A stretch of 64,000 nt of DNA from Fasciolopsis buskii. Lineage: Eukaryota; Platyhelminthes; Trematoda; Plagiorchiida; Fasciolidae. Positions within the stretch are counted from its first letter, which is position 1, and each line of letters opens with the position of its first letter. A model generated the notes under the pieces. It had not been told where the DNA came from, made no database searches, and saw only the letters and a list, made by a program, of their open reading frames with translations. Both the position numbers and the translations under genes were made by a program. Shown piece after piece: positions 34,860-45,806 of this stretch. The DNA lies in the NCBI GenBank assembly GCA_008360955.1, contig LUCM01000767.1:66082-130081 (forward strand). Reading direction: 5' to 3'.

Positions 34860-35615
34860 AAGCCTGATTAGTCGTGGAATGTCAGTCCTGTTCGGCTTTT
34901 CGAAACAGCTATCAATGAAGACTATCCGACGAACTAAGAACCCCAACAAGCAGCAATGTAGACGAGCGCTGGGACGAAGTCAAGCAGGCGATGCATTTGG
35001 CAACAGGTTTCGCTTGTGGTCCTAGACCTAATGTTCATCAGAGACACTGGATCTTACAATGGTCTCTGAGCCTAAAGGAGGAAAAACGACAACTCCCTAA
35101 TTGCAAGGAGGTGGGTAAGATCCGCAGACAATTGCAGCGTCAAGTGACGGTAAATCTTAAGAATGACCGCGAAAATTGGTGGTTTAAGGGAGCCAAAGAA
35201 ATGCAATTAGCAGCCGCTTCAAGTAACAGTCGAAGCCCGTTTAAGCTTATATGCGACATCAGTGGGCAGCGAATTTCGATTATTGAAGTCGTGTGCGATA
35301 GGAATGGAGAGCTCATCCATTTTAGACAGCAAAGATTGGACCGTTGGGCAGAGCATTTCAAAGATCAGTTTAGCTGGCCACCCGCTAACGTATTCAGGCC
35401 GACGCATACAGCTGCTAGTCCATGGTAGGTGTCTCTTGACGCCTCAAGGGAAGTGGAAGTAAAGTACGATAAACGTCCACTGAAGAGGGGAAAAGCAGCC
35501 GATCCCGACGAACTTCTCCAAGTTCTTTTCGAATTGGGTGCAGCAACTGTCATAAGCTATTAACTCTTTGCTTCGTGATATTTGGAACGAGGAACGTATT
35601 CCGCTAATGTCGCTA
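34860..35615 (+). mobile_element. RTE-A linker region (left arm of large inverted repeat)
   Basis: 34991-35428 encodes the element linker: MHLATGFACGPRPNVHQRHW, EVGKIRRQLQRQ, NDRENWWFKGA, RFRQQRLDRWAEHFK-like and SWPPANVF. The following part holds RGKAADPDELLQVLFELG and RYLERGTYSANV, where RT should begin. It stops near 35615. It is similar to the reverse complement of 35852-36480 throughout. Confidence 0.85.
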
Positions 35616-35650
35616 ATGTTACCCATCAACAGACAGTTATAGTATTTGGC

Positions 35651-36640
35651 GAAGAGTGAATATCTGGTCGATGCAATCTCGACCTGGACGAAATCCGACC
35701 TGCTATTCGCGGATGTTACTCTCGCTAATCGGTGTCAAACGACGCAGCATTATCGAAGCTAACACAGTAACTAACGGAATCAAGCTAATCCCCCGATGAT
35801 TGCCACAGTCACTCCGTGTGTCCTTGTTTGTTGATGGATAAAATCAGCGACCTACGGAATACGTTCCTCGTTCCAAATATCACGAAGCAAGGAAGTAAGT
35901 GATTTCTTCAAGACTTGTCCATCTAGTTTGAAAAGAACTGAAGGAAGGCCGTCGGGACCGGATACTTTTCCCCTCTTTAGAAGTCGAATATTCGACTGCA
36001 CATCCACTTCCGTTGGGGGATCAAGTGACACTTCCCAAGGATTCACAGCTCCAGACGTTGGACTAAATACGTTAGCGTGTGGCCAGCTAAACTGACCATT
36101 GAAATACTCTGCCCAACGGTCCAGTCTTTGCTGTCTAAAATGGATGAGCTCTCCATTCCCATCGCATACGACTTCACTAAGCGAAGTTCGCCGCCCACCG
36201 CTGGCGCGTGCAAGCTTAAACAGTCTTTGACTGTTAACTGAAGCGGTCGCTTCTTCCATCTCTTCGGCTACCTTAACCCACCAGTTTTCGCGGTCATTCC
36301 TAAGGCTTATGGTCAACTGACGCTGCAACTGCCGACGCATCTTATTCATTTCCTTGCAGTTAGGCAGCTCACGTTTTTGCTCCATTAGAATTGGCGACGC
36401 TTGAGAGATCCAGTGTTTTTGATGAACACTAGATCTGGGACCACAGGCGAAATTTGCTGCCAAATGCATACCCTGCTTAATTTGATCCCACTGCTCGTCT
36501 ACATTGTTACTCGTCGAAGTTCTTAATTCCTCGGATAGTTTCTACTCATAGCTGTTGCGAACAGCCGAATCAGACAGACGTTCGATAGCCAATCGGGTTT
36601 GTGACCTGCGTGGTTCTGTGCCACCCCAACTTTTGGAGGC
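35651..36640 (-). mobile_element. RTE-A linker and RT start (right arm of large inverted repeat)
   Basis: A 205-codon minus frame (36469-35852) runs from MHLAANFACGPRSSVHQKHW through NDRENWWVKVAEEME and RQQRLDRWAEYFNGQFSWPHANVF. It ends with KRGKVSGPDGLPSVLFKL and LLRDIWNEERIP, the start of RT. 35840-35651 continues RT (antisense of SDC-YHRGIS, TGFRPG and CIDQIF) and stops at 35651. 35651-35753 matches 43280-43382 with one difference by eye. Confidence 0.87.
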
Positions 36641-37419
36641 CTGATTGCCGATTTCTTCTTTTATGCATTAGGCTCTAGGAGCTATCGGGCATACCCTCCC
36701 AGTAAATTCGTGCATCAAGTACCCCATTAAAAAGTTTTAGAGATGGGACATACTGCCGCCTTCGGAAATCCCCACAAGCGAATTTCGTTCGAGTCACCGG
36801 GAGGAGACCAGACGTAAGCGAAACGAACTGAATTTCACGGTCCGCCCAGCCACAAAACACAACGGCCACTCAAACGATGGGTGAAATATTCCAAAATATT
36901 TGTTTGGTCCTCATCATCACGCCGATAATGGTCAAGTGAGTTAAGCGTGTCACTGAAAAGAGGTTTGAGGTTGGAGTCTCAGGTCAGCCGTCGCCTTTTT
37001 TGGTAACTACCTATTCACCGTCGCCCGGCTAGTTACCATACTTGGAATACTGGGGGACCTTATATATACACATCATATTTTTGCATAAATCTAACTGCAG
37101 ACCATGTTCCATCAGAACTACGGCGAAGAAGGAAAACAATGAACGAGAAAGGAAAAATAATATGACGATTATTGGGCACGTCCTTTCCGCCGTGCTTACG
37201 CGTGGATTGCGTAATATAAAAGCCATTCTAAGTTATTTCAGCGCACTTATTGTAATTTGTTTGCACAAGCCCACCTCCTAAGGCTGAGGTCTATGGAGAA
37301 ATGTAAGCATAAGGGCTTTAGCACCGACCTTCGATGGTTTTCTTCCAGGCCTGTTTTAAGATAATGAAGCTGAGCTCCCTAGAGGAACTCAGATTCTATT
37401 CTCCAAGGTTCCGTAACCT
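36641..37419. other. no gene recognised
   Basis: Short frames only. Sequence near 36865-36890 shares the short block CCACTCAAACGATG with 39210-39225. No element could be named. Confidence 0.45.
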
Positions 37420-38230
37420 GAGTGAGGGAACCAATCGTTATCCCAATACTTAAGAACGACTTGAGCTATAACCGTGCCAACCATAAGGGTATAAGTTCTA
37501 TCCCAATTGCGTTGATGTTACTAACGTCCGTCACTCCGTTCTGTCGCACAAGGGACAAGCAAACCCACATGGAATGGGTCGGGTCTCAGAAAGTCTTTGA
37601 TGTACCGATCAAATCTGTGTTCTCCGACAGTTACCGGAGTATCCTTTGTTGTCCAAAAGTAGAAGAGCATTGCTTTAGGCATGTGCGCAGTCTTCGATTC
37701 CATCGATAAATATGCACTAAGGAACTGTGTTAATAAAAAGTTGTATCTGCCCAAAAAAGCTGCGCCGTCACACCTCAGGTCGCATTGAGGCGTATGGTAA
37801 TAAAGAGCACTTTGCCTAGTCTATTAGCGGAACAGTTCTCAGGTTAGACCATTTCAATGATATAGCATTGCTAAGCAACAAGGCACAGACAATTCAATGT
37901 CGTGGATCACGTGGCTACCATGGAATCTAGAAGCGGTGTATGCAGCACCTTCGACGGGCAAGATACGTTTCTAAGGCTGATTTGCACGTGTGCATACACT
38001 GAATGTCTGAAGCCGTCAGCTAGAAGTATCCGATAGTTTTAAGTACCTCGGAAGCCCGATTGTAGCTGAGAGGTAAGGAGGAAGTTGGATTACAAACAGT
38101 GTGTCAGGGTAACACTAGCGAGCCTAAGATGTCCATAGCGGCACCATGACATCTGGCGTTTCCTTAAGGGTACAGGGTATCATGCCATGGTTCGCAGTTC
38201 TTTACGGTTGCGAGACCTGACCCCCTGGAG
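37420..38230 (+). mobile_element. RTE-B RT fragment, heavily decayed
   Basis: 37422-37560 encodes REPIVIPILKNDLSY, then NHKGISSIPI, the RT entry motif. Later pieces resemble AVFDSIDKYALR (37690) and YLGSPIVAER (38045-38070). An end block reads VLYGCET (38198-38220), matching the RTE CETW region. Stops are frequent, and motif C is not recognisable. Confidence 0.6.
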
Positions 38231-39579
38231 GATTTTATTTCACAGTATGTACATACGAATTTGTGGAAATCTAGTTCTTTGGGAACCATGGTGGAAAAGG
38301 AAGAGATTGCGAAAGGAAGAGGAGACGCCTGAGAAGAGTTAGTCACACCTGTCTGTTCACGTCATCTATTGTCAATGGAATCCGTAGTTCTTCTGAGGTT
38401 GCTGTACTGCAACGCTGTCCAGACCGAAGTAGCATTGTCTTAAGAGGCCCCACGCTGTCTTTGATCAAAAGACCCGATGTGCAACAGCAGAGCAAAACAC
38501 AAAATTCACAAACCGCTGGAGGCTGGAGAGCGATAGGTCAGTTCATATGCCTTTCGATTAATTCAGATGACAGCCCAAACATTTCAGAGGCAGCAGCAGA
38601 TACGAAGATCACGAATCAAAGTCCATACGCTTTTAACGCATGCACGCATATGCATACGTCCTACCCACTGCCTTCTCGTGCTTTCACAAAAGTGTAAAGA
38701 TGATGGCAAATGCCTGGCACCCTTTCCCAGGCTGACTGATTCTTGGTAATCAGCCTATGGTTGGTTAAACCCCATTCCAATCCAATCACAGCCGGCGTAA
38801 TAAGCTCACGGCTTTGTGCTCATCGGCGTCCGTGGAAGACGGGTACACCGAGCACCAAGGATATCTAGCCTTGTCGGGTTAGACCGTTAGACCGGGGTAG
38901 GGTAAACTAAGGCAAACCTATAATTTAGTTTGGGCGGCCGAGTAGCAATAAGTCCGCAGATGAATCATGGATCCCGATGCATTGCCAATGACGTGGAGAT
39001 AGAGAATGATAGAACTTGTATGAGATGAATTTGGCACATCGTTTCTTTTTCTCTTCTCTTTTTTGATGGTTGTTTTTGACCTTCGCCATGATTTCGAGGA
39101 CACGTGATACACACCCAGATTCGTGCGAAATGCATAAACAAATGTAATCTCGCCTCTGCGTATGTCAGCAAGGCGAGACAAACGTGAAGCGACTAACAGC
39201 CGCCGGTCCACTCAAACGATGTGAATAGATGTGCTAGGTAACCTGGACTGTCACATGGTCTGGTAAACCACTTGCGATCGGTGGCTTACAAGAAACCTGA
39301 CTCCTGGTGCCTGCCCCAGGTGTGCTACAACATGCATGAACTTTCTAAATAGGGAAACTGAGGCCCCTGTAAAAGATTGTGTAGATTCGACTAAGAAGTT
39401 GACTGACGCTATTTCAAACTACATTACCCTGAATCTCGACACATTTTACCTCTATAACAATCAGTAAGTACATTGTGTACTGAATGACTTGCACGTATAA
39501 AATGCGATACCTTGTAATCCACCAGAGCCCAGGCGACTCTAACACAAATTTGAACCTTAATCATGACACCAGATTACAA
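38231..39579. other. no gene recognised
   Basis: A 97-codon minus frame (38918-39211) and small frames near 38461-38749 show no known domain. It lies between two RTE-B pieces and may include element flanks. Confidence 0.45.
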
Positions 39580-40975
39580 ATTCACGTTGCGCATTGGAAA
39601 TCAGGAACCATTCAACAAAGTTCTTAAATACCGATCAAATCTTCACGCCCCGACAGGTGTTAGAGCACCGTTTTACTTTCTAGAAGGCAACCATCATTGT
39701 GTTCTTGGACATTCATTCAGCCTTCGACTCTGTTGATAAATCTGTATAATGACACTGCTTACAGAGGAATGGAGCATCTGAGGACCATGTGTCCGTCCTG
39801 GAAGAGTTGTATCATCATATCTCAAGTCAGATTAGGACCTATGGCCGGCTTTTGGCACCCTTCACCGTCTCCAGTGGAGTACGATAAGGTTTTCTTATAA
39901 CCATTTTTTCCGCTTCATCAAAGAGGATGTTCTTACAAAATCCTTTATCTGGTGCTGCACATGGCCACATTGAAACCCTTCAGCGGACAGATTTTTTGAC
40001 TGAGAGTATGCCGATTTTACCATTTGGCTGCGTGAGGATTCACAGCCAATTCAACGCGCCTTAAACCGCTTGACGATTGAGGTATCCTGATACGGTATGC
40101 GCTTTGCACCTTCAAAATCAGATAGGCAGGAGCCTGTGTCTGCACTCGTCCTTTGTGATGATCGGTTAGAAGCAGTCAATAGCTATGAGTACCTCCGGAG
40201 TCCAACAGAATCTGACAGGTATTGGGGAGGAGGTCTCATCAGGAATTGCGAAAGCCAGGGTAGCTTTCGCTAACGTGCGACACTTGTGACACCGTTACGA
40301 CATCTGGCTTTGCCTCAAGGGAAAGATATACAGTGCCACAGTTCGTAGTGTTCCGCTTTACGGCTGCGAGACCTGACCTATCCACGTAGAGGAGGCACAG
40401 AGACTGTCGTTGTTCGACCACCGATGTCTCCGAGGCATTGGTCGAGTATGGTGGGAACGTCAAATGCGCAATGACAAAGTGCTTTATCGTGCCTTAGGTG
40501 CAGACAGTCGTACCATGACTGAAATAATTGCTCCACGTCACTTTCGGTGGTTTGGTCACGTGTTGCATATACCAGCCCATCGTTTACCTTCTCGTGCTCT
40601 TTTCGCACGTGGTGGACAAGACTGAAAGAACCGACGTGGCGGCCGCGCTATGACTTGCCGTAGAGGTAAAAGGAATTTATAGTCGGCTTTGGCTTCTATT
40701 GACGCTTCCCGTCTTCGTGGTTGGGCCCAAGAGATAAGGACTGTTGTTGGTCGGAGACGCTGAGAGACATGGCTCAGAACCAAAGTCTGTAGCGCGAGTG
40801 TTGTGTGACTTGTTTCTGGAACCTGTTTCCATTAAATCACCGACAACAGAACATAAAAAGGCATGTTTGTCATTCGCTCCCCATATATCTATTTTCTGCA
40901 TAGGTTAACTGTTGTTATTGCCTTCGTACCATGGTTGGTCTCAAACCAGTGCAAAATATATATAATGTGTAGTTG
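39580..40975 (+). mobile_element. RTE-B copy, RT middle to 3' end
   Basis: Motif A-like TIIVFLDIHSAFDSVDK lies near 39686-39735. The block KVLPYGCETW is represented at 40350-40380. 40410-40625 encodes FDHRCLRGIGRVWWERQ, RHFRWFGHVLHIPAHRLPSRAL. 40630-40800 carries RRGGRAMTC, a SRLRGWAQEIR-like segment and ETLRDMAQN. The 3' UTR follows (40860-40975) and matches the other RTE-B ends. Frameshifts throughout. Confidence 0.7.
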
Positions 40976-42034
40976 TTATATTAGTTCTGTACAACTAGAC
41001 TATTCAACCACACAACTTCATCCTGTCCTCTTAATCTATTTCAGCTATTTTGTTATGTGCATTACTGGGATACAGTTTACTACCCAAGATGTTTTCGTTT
41101 TACATCAGCCATTGAGTTTGAAATTAACTATATCTGATAACAGATGAAATTACACATTAATCCGTTCTCGTAACAACTCGACACCGACTTCGATTTATCC
41201 AATGTCCCCACTGGCATAAAATGTATTCAGTTCCCTGATAGTCAGTCCAACCAGCTGTAAGCTCAACAATTAGGCAGTCTTAGTAACCAAATCGATTTAC
41301 GGAATAAAAGGTAAACACCACAGTTAAATAACACTGCAAACAGAAACTGCGAAGAACACTCACGCAAGAACAAGGTGGTTAACTATGCTTCTGAAGAGAA
41401 AGATTGCATGCGGGTAGCAAAACAAATGGCCGGATGTCCCACAGCTTGGAAACTCTGGAGGAAAGGAGACTGAAAGAGGGAAATGAGACAATTCAGTTCC
41501 TCCACGGGGGTGGAGGAACTGAATAAATAAGCTTCCAGGGACAAAAATCAGCGGTAACAACAGAAAAGAGAAAGCCAAGCAACCGCCCGGTAATGGGCTA
41601 GTGCATACAAACCGTTTGGTAAGGAGAAATAATGGACCAACCGAATGGCCTTGTTGGCCTAGGTCAACCTTGCGTGCAGCATGAGAAACTAGCTGATGCA
41701 TGAAATGGGACAGTATAATAAAAAAAAGTTGGAGAGAAGATAAATCGATTCTGAAGTATAAGCTTATTAGACAAAAAATGCCGGACGAATGACGTTTAGG
41801 GGAAATGGAGAGAAGTATTCGAAACAGTTGCGAAAAACCTAATAGACATGCTCAAGATCAGAATAAACCCATACACTGAAGCCACTGCGGTCGTGCTTAA
41901 CGGTGACATTTGTAGGGGGAGAGCGCAGTAAGAGACGGGAAAATGAGGGGAAGCATCATTGGCAAGGGAGTGGGCTGGATTAAATGTACTGGATAAAAGA
42001 TCGTTAGTAAACAGAAAAGAGTAGTAGGGACAGG
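40976..42034. other. no gene recognised
   Basis: A 113-codon minus frame (41360-41701) has no known motif and spans the hairpin at 41491-41524. It is otherwise unremarkable. Confidence 0.45.
41491..41524. repeat. perfect 15-bp hairpin with GGGG loop
   Basis: ATTCAGTTCCTCCAC (41491-41505) is followed by GGGG and the exact reverse complement (41510-41524). A stem this long and perfect is unlikely to be decayed chance sequence. No function is evident. Confidence 0.8.
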
Positions 42035-42290
42035 TGGCGCTGTGACGCAGTGACTGTGGCCCGCATCCTATATAAGGCCATTGCCTTTAGTCGTTACACT
42101 CTTCTCCCCTCCCAATGTTAGGAGGCGTATCAACCGGTCAACTGGTCACCGGCTCGTGTGGAACAACGTTGTTAACTTGTAGGTCGCGCTTGGCTGCGCG
42201 AAGGTCAAAGATGCACCCTCTAATAAAATAGATTATTGTGAACTGGGCCACCTAGTGGTACAACCCACAGAGGAATGAGGAAAGAAAATT
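42035..42290 (+). repeat. 250-bp interspersed repeat (copy 2)
   Basis: Same order of blocks as 25495-25745 and same orientation, with moderate divergence. Blocks include GTGACGCAGTGACTGTGGCC, a CAACCGGTCAACTGGTCACCGG block, GCGCTTGGCTGCGCGAAGG, and the final ACTGGGCCACCTAGTGGTAC. Confidence 0.55.
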
Positions 42291-42380
42291 GGTGATGATG
42301 AGGAACCTGAAAGAGCTAATGTGTAACGAACTCCACGCAAATCTCTTGTCCTTTTCTCTTTCTTTCGTTGCTTTTTGCCA

Positions 42381-42381
42381 T

Positions 42382-42416
<35 letters not shown>

Positions 42417-42420
42417 GTAT
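42381..42420. repeat. (TA)n microsatellite
   Basis: Two TA runs separated by a G, about 40 bases. Confidence 0.9.
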
Positions 42421-42439
42421 GTTCGTTATACGCAACAGA

Positions 42440-43441
42440 TGGCTCAATCACACACCACTAAGTTTCATACGCTGAGATAAGGTATTCTCAGAATTGGCAT
42501 CTGATAATAGATTCCTTACTTCCAAGTAGACATCGGTGATCGAAAGCCCCCAGGAGACGAACATCACCGACACGCATACTCCATGTCTCGCAGCCGTACA
42601 ACAGAACTGAGCGTTTCAACTTCAGTGAAATATCAGGCTGATGCCACAAGCGTTTCAGTCCAGTGTAAGCCGCTCGAGCTTTGGATATTCGGGTGTTTAC
42701 CTCTGCTGCCGAGCTACCTTTGTTCGACACGCAGCCACCAAGGTAAGTGAAACGGTCCACAACCGTTAGTTCCTTTCCATCCAGTATCAAGTTCGGGGCT
42801 ACTGTCGTCCAGTCCTGTAACAGCATTTTGCACGTTGAAGGTGCGAAGCACATGCCGAACCGAGCTACACACATTGAGAGTGTCTGGTGGACGTTGTGCA
42901 TTGTCCGCGGATTCGAACAAGCACACATCATCTGCGTAATCCAGATCACACAGTCTCCCGCCATTTCTCAGTTCGAGTATTACACTCAGATACCTCCTAA
43001 AGCATCTTTAATCACCTCGTCCATGATGAAGTTGAACAAGAATGGAGGTATCACAGCCTTGTCGAACGCTGCTAGCCGTTTCGAATGAACTTGGTAGTTC
43101 GCCGTATACCCTCACGCGACCATAGGTATGCGAGTACAATGTTCGGTACAGGCTCACGAGTTTCGCTGGCATATCCTTTCGGTGGAGAGCACTGAATAGT
43201 GCTGTCCGATCCACTGAGTCGAACACTTCAAATTGAGAAAGACTACAGTCGTACGGCGGTGGTGTGTATGGCGCATTTCGAAGAGTGAATATCTGGTCGA
43301 TGCAATCTCGACCTGGACGAAATCCGACCTGCTATTCGCGGATGTTACTCTCGCTAATCGGTGTCAAACGATGCAGCATTATCCAGTCTAACACAGTAAC
43401 TATCGGAATCAAGCTAATCTCCCGACGATTGCTACAGTCAA
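42440..43441 (-). mobile_element. RTE-A copy retaining the YADD catalytic box
   Basis: From the 5' side on minus, 43441-43265 holds RT entry sequence antisense to GFRPGRDCIDQIF. 43226-43008 encodes FDSVDRTALFSALHRKDMPAKLV, then YSHTYGRVRVYGELPSSFE and RQGC. YADD is at 42938-42927 within DLDYADDVCLFES. 42964-42488 encodes CFAPSTCKMLLQDW, ELTVVDRFTYLGGC and SVLLYGCETWSMRVGD. Frameshifts lie after RQGC and around YADD, so it is not functional. It is the only copy here where motif C survives. It is truncated at 42440 before the 3' end. Confidence 0.86.
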
Positions 43442-45098
43442 AAGCCGTTGGTACTAATTAAATGTCTTCTGCGGCTGGAAATTTCCACAGAATCCATTAA
43501 ATTGAAATCCCTCGGCAGCCACATCTGAAATATCACTACCGAGTTAGTCGGCATTTATTACAAACGGCGTCCTGTAATATATAACGATACTTCTGAAGAT
43601 TTTCGTTCCATTAGTTTGACCACCTAAAGAGCATTCGAAGATTCCGCTAACATCAAGGATGATATCGTTCTCTGAGGTCACATAAGCGAGCATCCCGGAT
43701 TCTGCTGATAACCAGCGACCATGGTTATTCGAGGTAAGACTTTTCCTGAAGCCCGCTTTTTCTCACCAAGGAGTCATCAGCAGCAAAGCAAGTAATGATG
43801 CAATTTTTACCAATGTGCTTCAGAGTAGATACCTGGTGGAATTCTTTTTGGGATATAAACATACTGAAGGGCATAACTCAAAAGTTGTGTGACAGTGGAA
43901 GTCTCCACGAGGAGAACTTCAGTCTGAAAACACTATTAACGCGCCAAATAGCATCCCCTTTGTAGGAAATATCCCACCAGAGCGTAATGAGAGCAGTAAG
44001 ATTCGGTAATGTGAAAAAACTTTCCAGTTTAAGTTTAGTTATGGAATACTATAGATGACAGTTCTTACATAAGACGCGCTGCTTTGTTTAAGCTGTTTTG
44101 CGTCAGTGACGGCCGCCAACATGCACAAACACCGACCTTTTTCTCTACCGTCTCGGTGTCGCCAGAATTTATCATCATATTCATTCAACAATTCAGGACG
44201 ACGATCACCAACTGGCGAGTGTGCATAAAACCAAAACATCAATTTTTGCAAGCCGCCTACATATAGGTCCATCCGCGCTATGAAATCCTTGGAAGACTCA
44301 GTGTCGATTGCGAATCTTCATTTCCCTTAACCACAAACAACAATCACATCTTTAAAACAGTCGACTGATATTCGCAACTAAATCTCATATTCGCTTGTTA
44401 GAGAATATCTGAAAACGTTACTACTTGCTTCACCAATTGTTCTCGTGATTTAGTGCGACATTTGGCATTCACGCCAAGTGCTAATCTTCAATCTTTTTTC
44501 CAGAACTACGCCCTAATAACCCCGATTGCCTTAAGGCAATGAACATGTGAAGAGGTAAAGTCAAAACGTCCAGTTTAGAACATTAGTATGGAAGAACAGT
44601 CTATGGTTTAGCTGACTTATTTCTACCTAGCAACAGGACGCTCCATAAAATCCGCTCGCAGGTTGCATTGAAGTGTTCGGAACTTCAACTGACAGTAGGC
44701 ATTTCGCATTCCCAATTTTATGCTCATAGGCTCAGATAAGAACGCAGCTGGCAGATGCTTCACCGCCATTGGAGCCCCTATAATGGATAGGGAAAACCGT
44801 CATAATGCTTACGTTTAGGGATAGCTCTGAAACTTGAGGTAGCTTGGAACTACAAGAGGCTCAGTAAGCCAGGTGTGGTAACGAGGCAGAAGACAGAATC
44901 CCTCTGATTACGAAAATGTGTATCTGTACAAACAAGTATATTTACAACAACAGGATAATTACGTGGTTCTGGGAGACATAAGGCAGCGCCGACATCTCGG
45001 CCACCCATAACTGAATCAAAGTTCGTCCAAATGATCTTTATGAATAAGGGGCACGAGAATAAAATCCAACCACTGCGAGTTACCTGCCATATCTTAAG
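43442..45098. other. no gene recognised
   Basis: One minus frame (44039-44272, 77 codons) has an exon-like first half, ending RHRDG before a GTAGAG donor-like site. I could not assign it. The rest is short frames. Confidence 0.4.
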
Positions 45099-45806
45099 TT
45101 ATGAAATCATAGCAAACATTGATGAGGAATTGATGAAAAAGAAAAATCCCACCGAAATAGACAATAAATTAATCAGGAACGAGACGATAAGTGAGCAGTT
45201 TGAAATAACAATCGTAGACTGAAGGCCAGATAACAAAGCCAAAAAACTGAATACTGTAGGGTAAAAAGGAACGTAGTGTAGTACCCCTGGTGCGAGACCG
45301 GCATTCCACAAAAGGGACCATGGAAGGACGAAGAATGAGAGTAACTTGCTCATATTTACCACGACCACTAACCGTATGAACCTCTGAAGGCAAAAGGAAT
45401 TCAACAACAGAAGAAGCAACATATTGGTGGACGAGAAAACTAAGCACCAGGTCACATTCGACAACACATGAACATGCAAGTCCGACTTGAAGGAAAGCGA
45501 GAGGTTAGACAGGTCAACACCCGATAGCCGTTGCTCGCTCAACCAAGACACAAAAGAGTTCAACAAAAGACTAAGCAATAAAATTCGCCCCCACGATATA
45601 CCGCAAAGATTATAGATTAGATGACGGTAAGCCTCGATTCTTAAAGCTATGAGATCGATCGCCACAATGAACACGTCATATTCAATATATTTATCTACAA
45701 CATTTCCACATTTCGGACATCTTTCCATTTTGATCACTTCATCAGTGTACTGCGTGTAGACGACAGGGACGTCGCATCCGCAAAAAACACATCGAAATCC
45801 CCGCAT
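45099..45806 (-). CDS. ARV1: ARV1 homologue, ER lipid-homeostasis membrane protein
   Basis: The frame has 235 codons without introns, starting at MRGFRCVFCG and ending SSSMFAMIS. ARV1 proteins sit in the ER membrane and are needed for normal sterol distribution and for GPI-anchor synthesis. The N-terminal ARV1 homology domain is clear. A zinc ribbon has Cys6, Cys9, Cys30 and Cys33, followed directly by DKYIEYD (38-44) and an IEAYRHLIYN segment (about 57-66). Several hydrophobic segments follow, as expected for the membrane part. The length is slightly below the usual 250-280. The same frame extends upstream to an ATG at 45983, adding 59 residues with no family resemblance. I chose the ATG at 45806 because the zinc ribbon normally lies at the very N-terminus. 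Lack of introns could mean a compact gene or a retrocopy; the frame is intact. Confidence 0.85.
   Translation of the reverse strand: MRGFRCVFCGCDVPVVYTQYTDEVIKMERCPKCGNVVDKYIEYDVFIVAIDLIALRIEAYRHLIYNLCGISWGRILLLSLLLNSFVSWLSEQRLSGVDLSNLSLSFKSDLHVHVLSNVTWCLVFSSTNMLLLLLLNSFCLQRFIRLVVVVNMSKLLSFFVLPWSLLWNAGLAPGVLHYVPFYPTVFSFLALLSGLQSTIVISNCSLIVSFLINLLSISVGFFFFINSSSMFAMIS

Noticed and set aside
43740..43795. Hammerhead-like CTGATGA with a following AAAA on minus
   Set aside because: Stem II and stem I pairing are poor, and GAAA overlaps the would-be stem.
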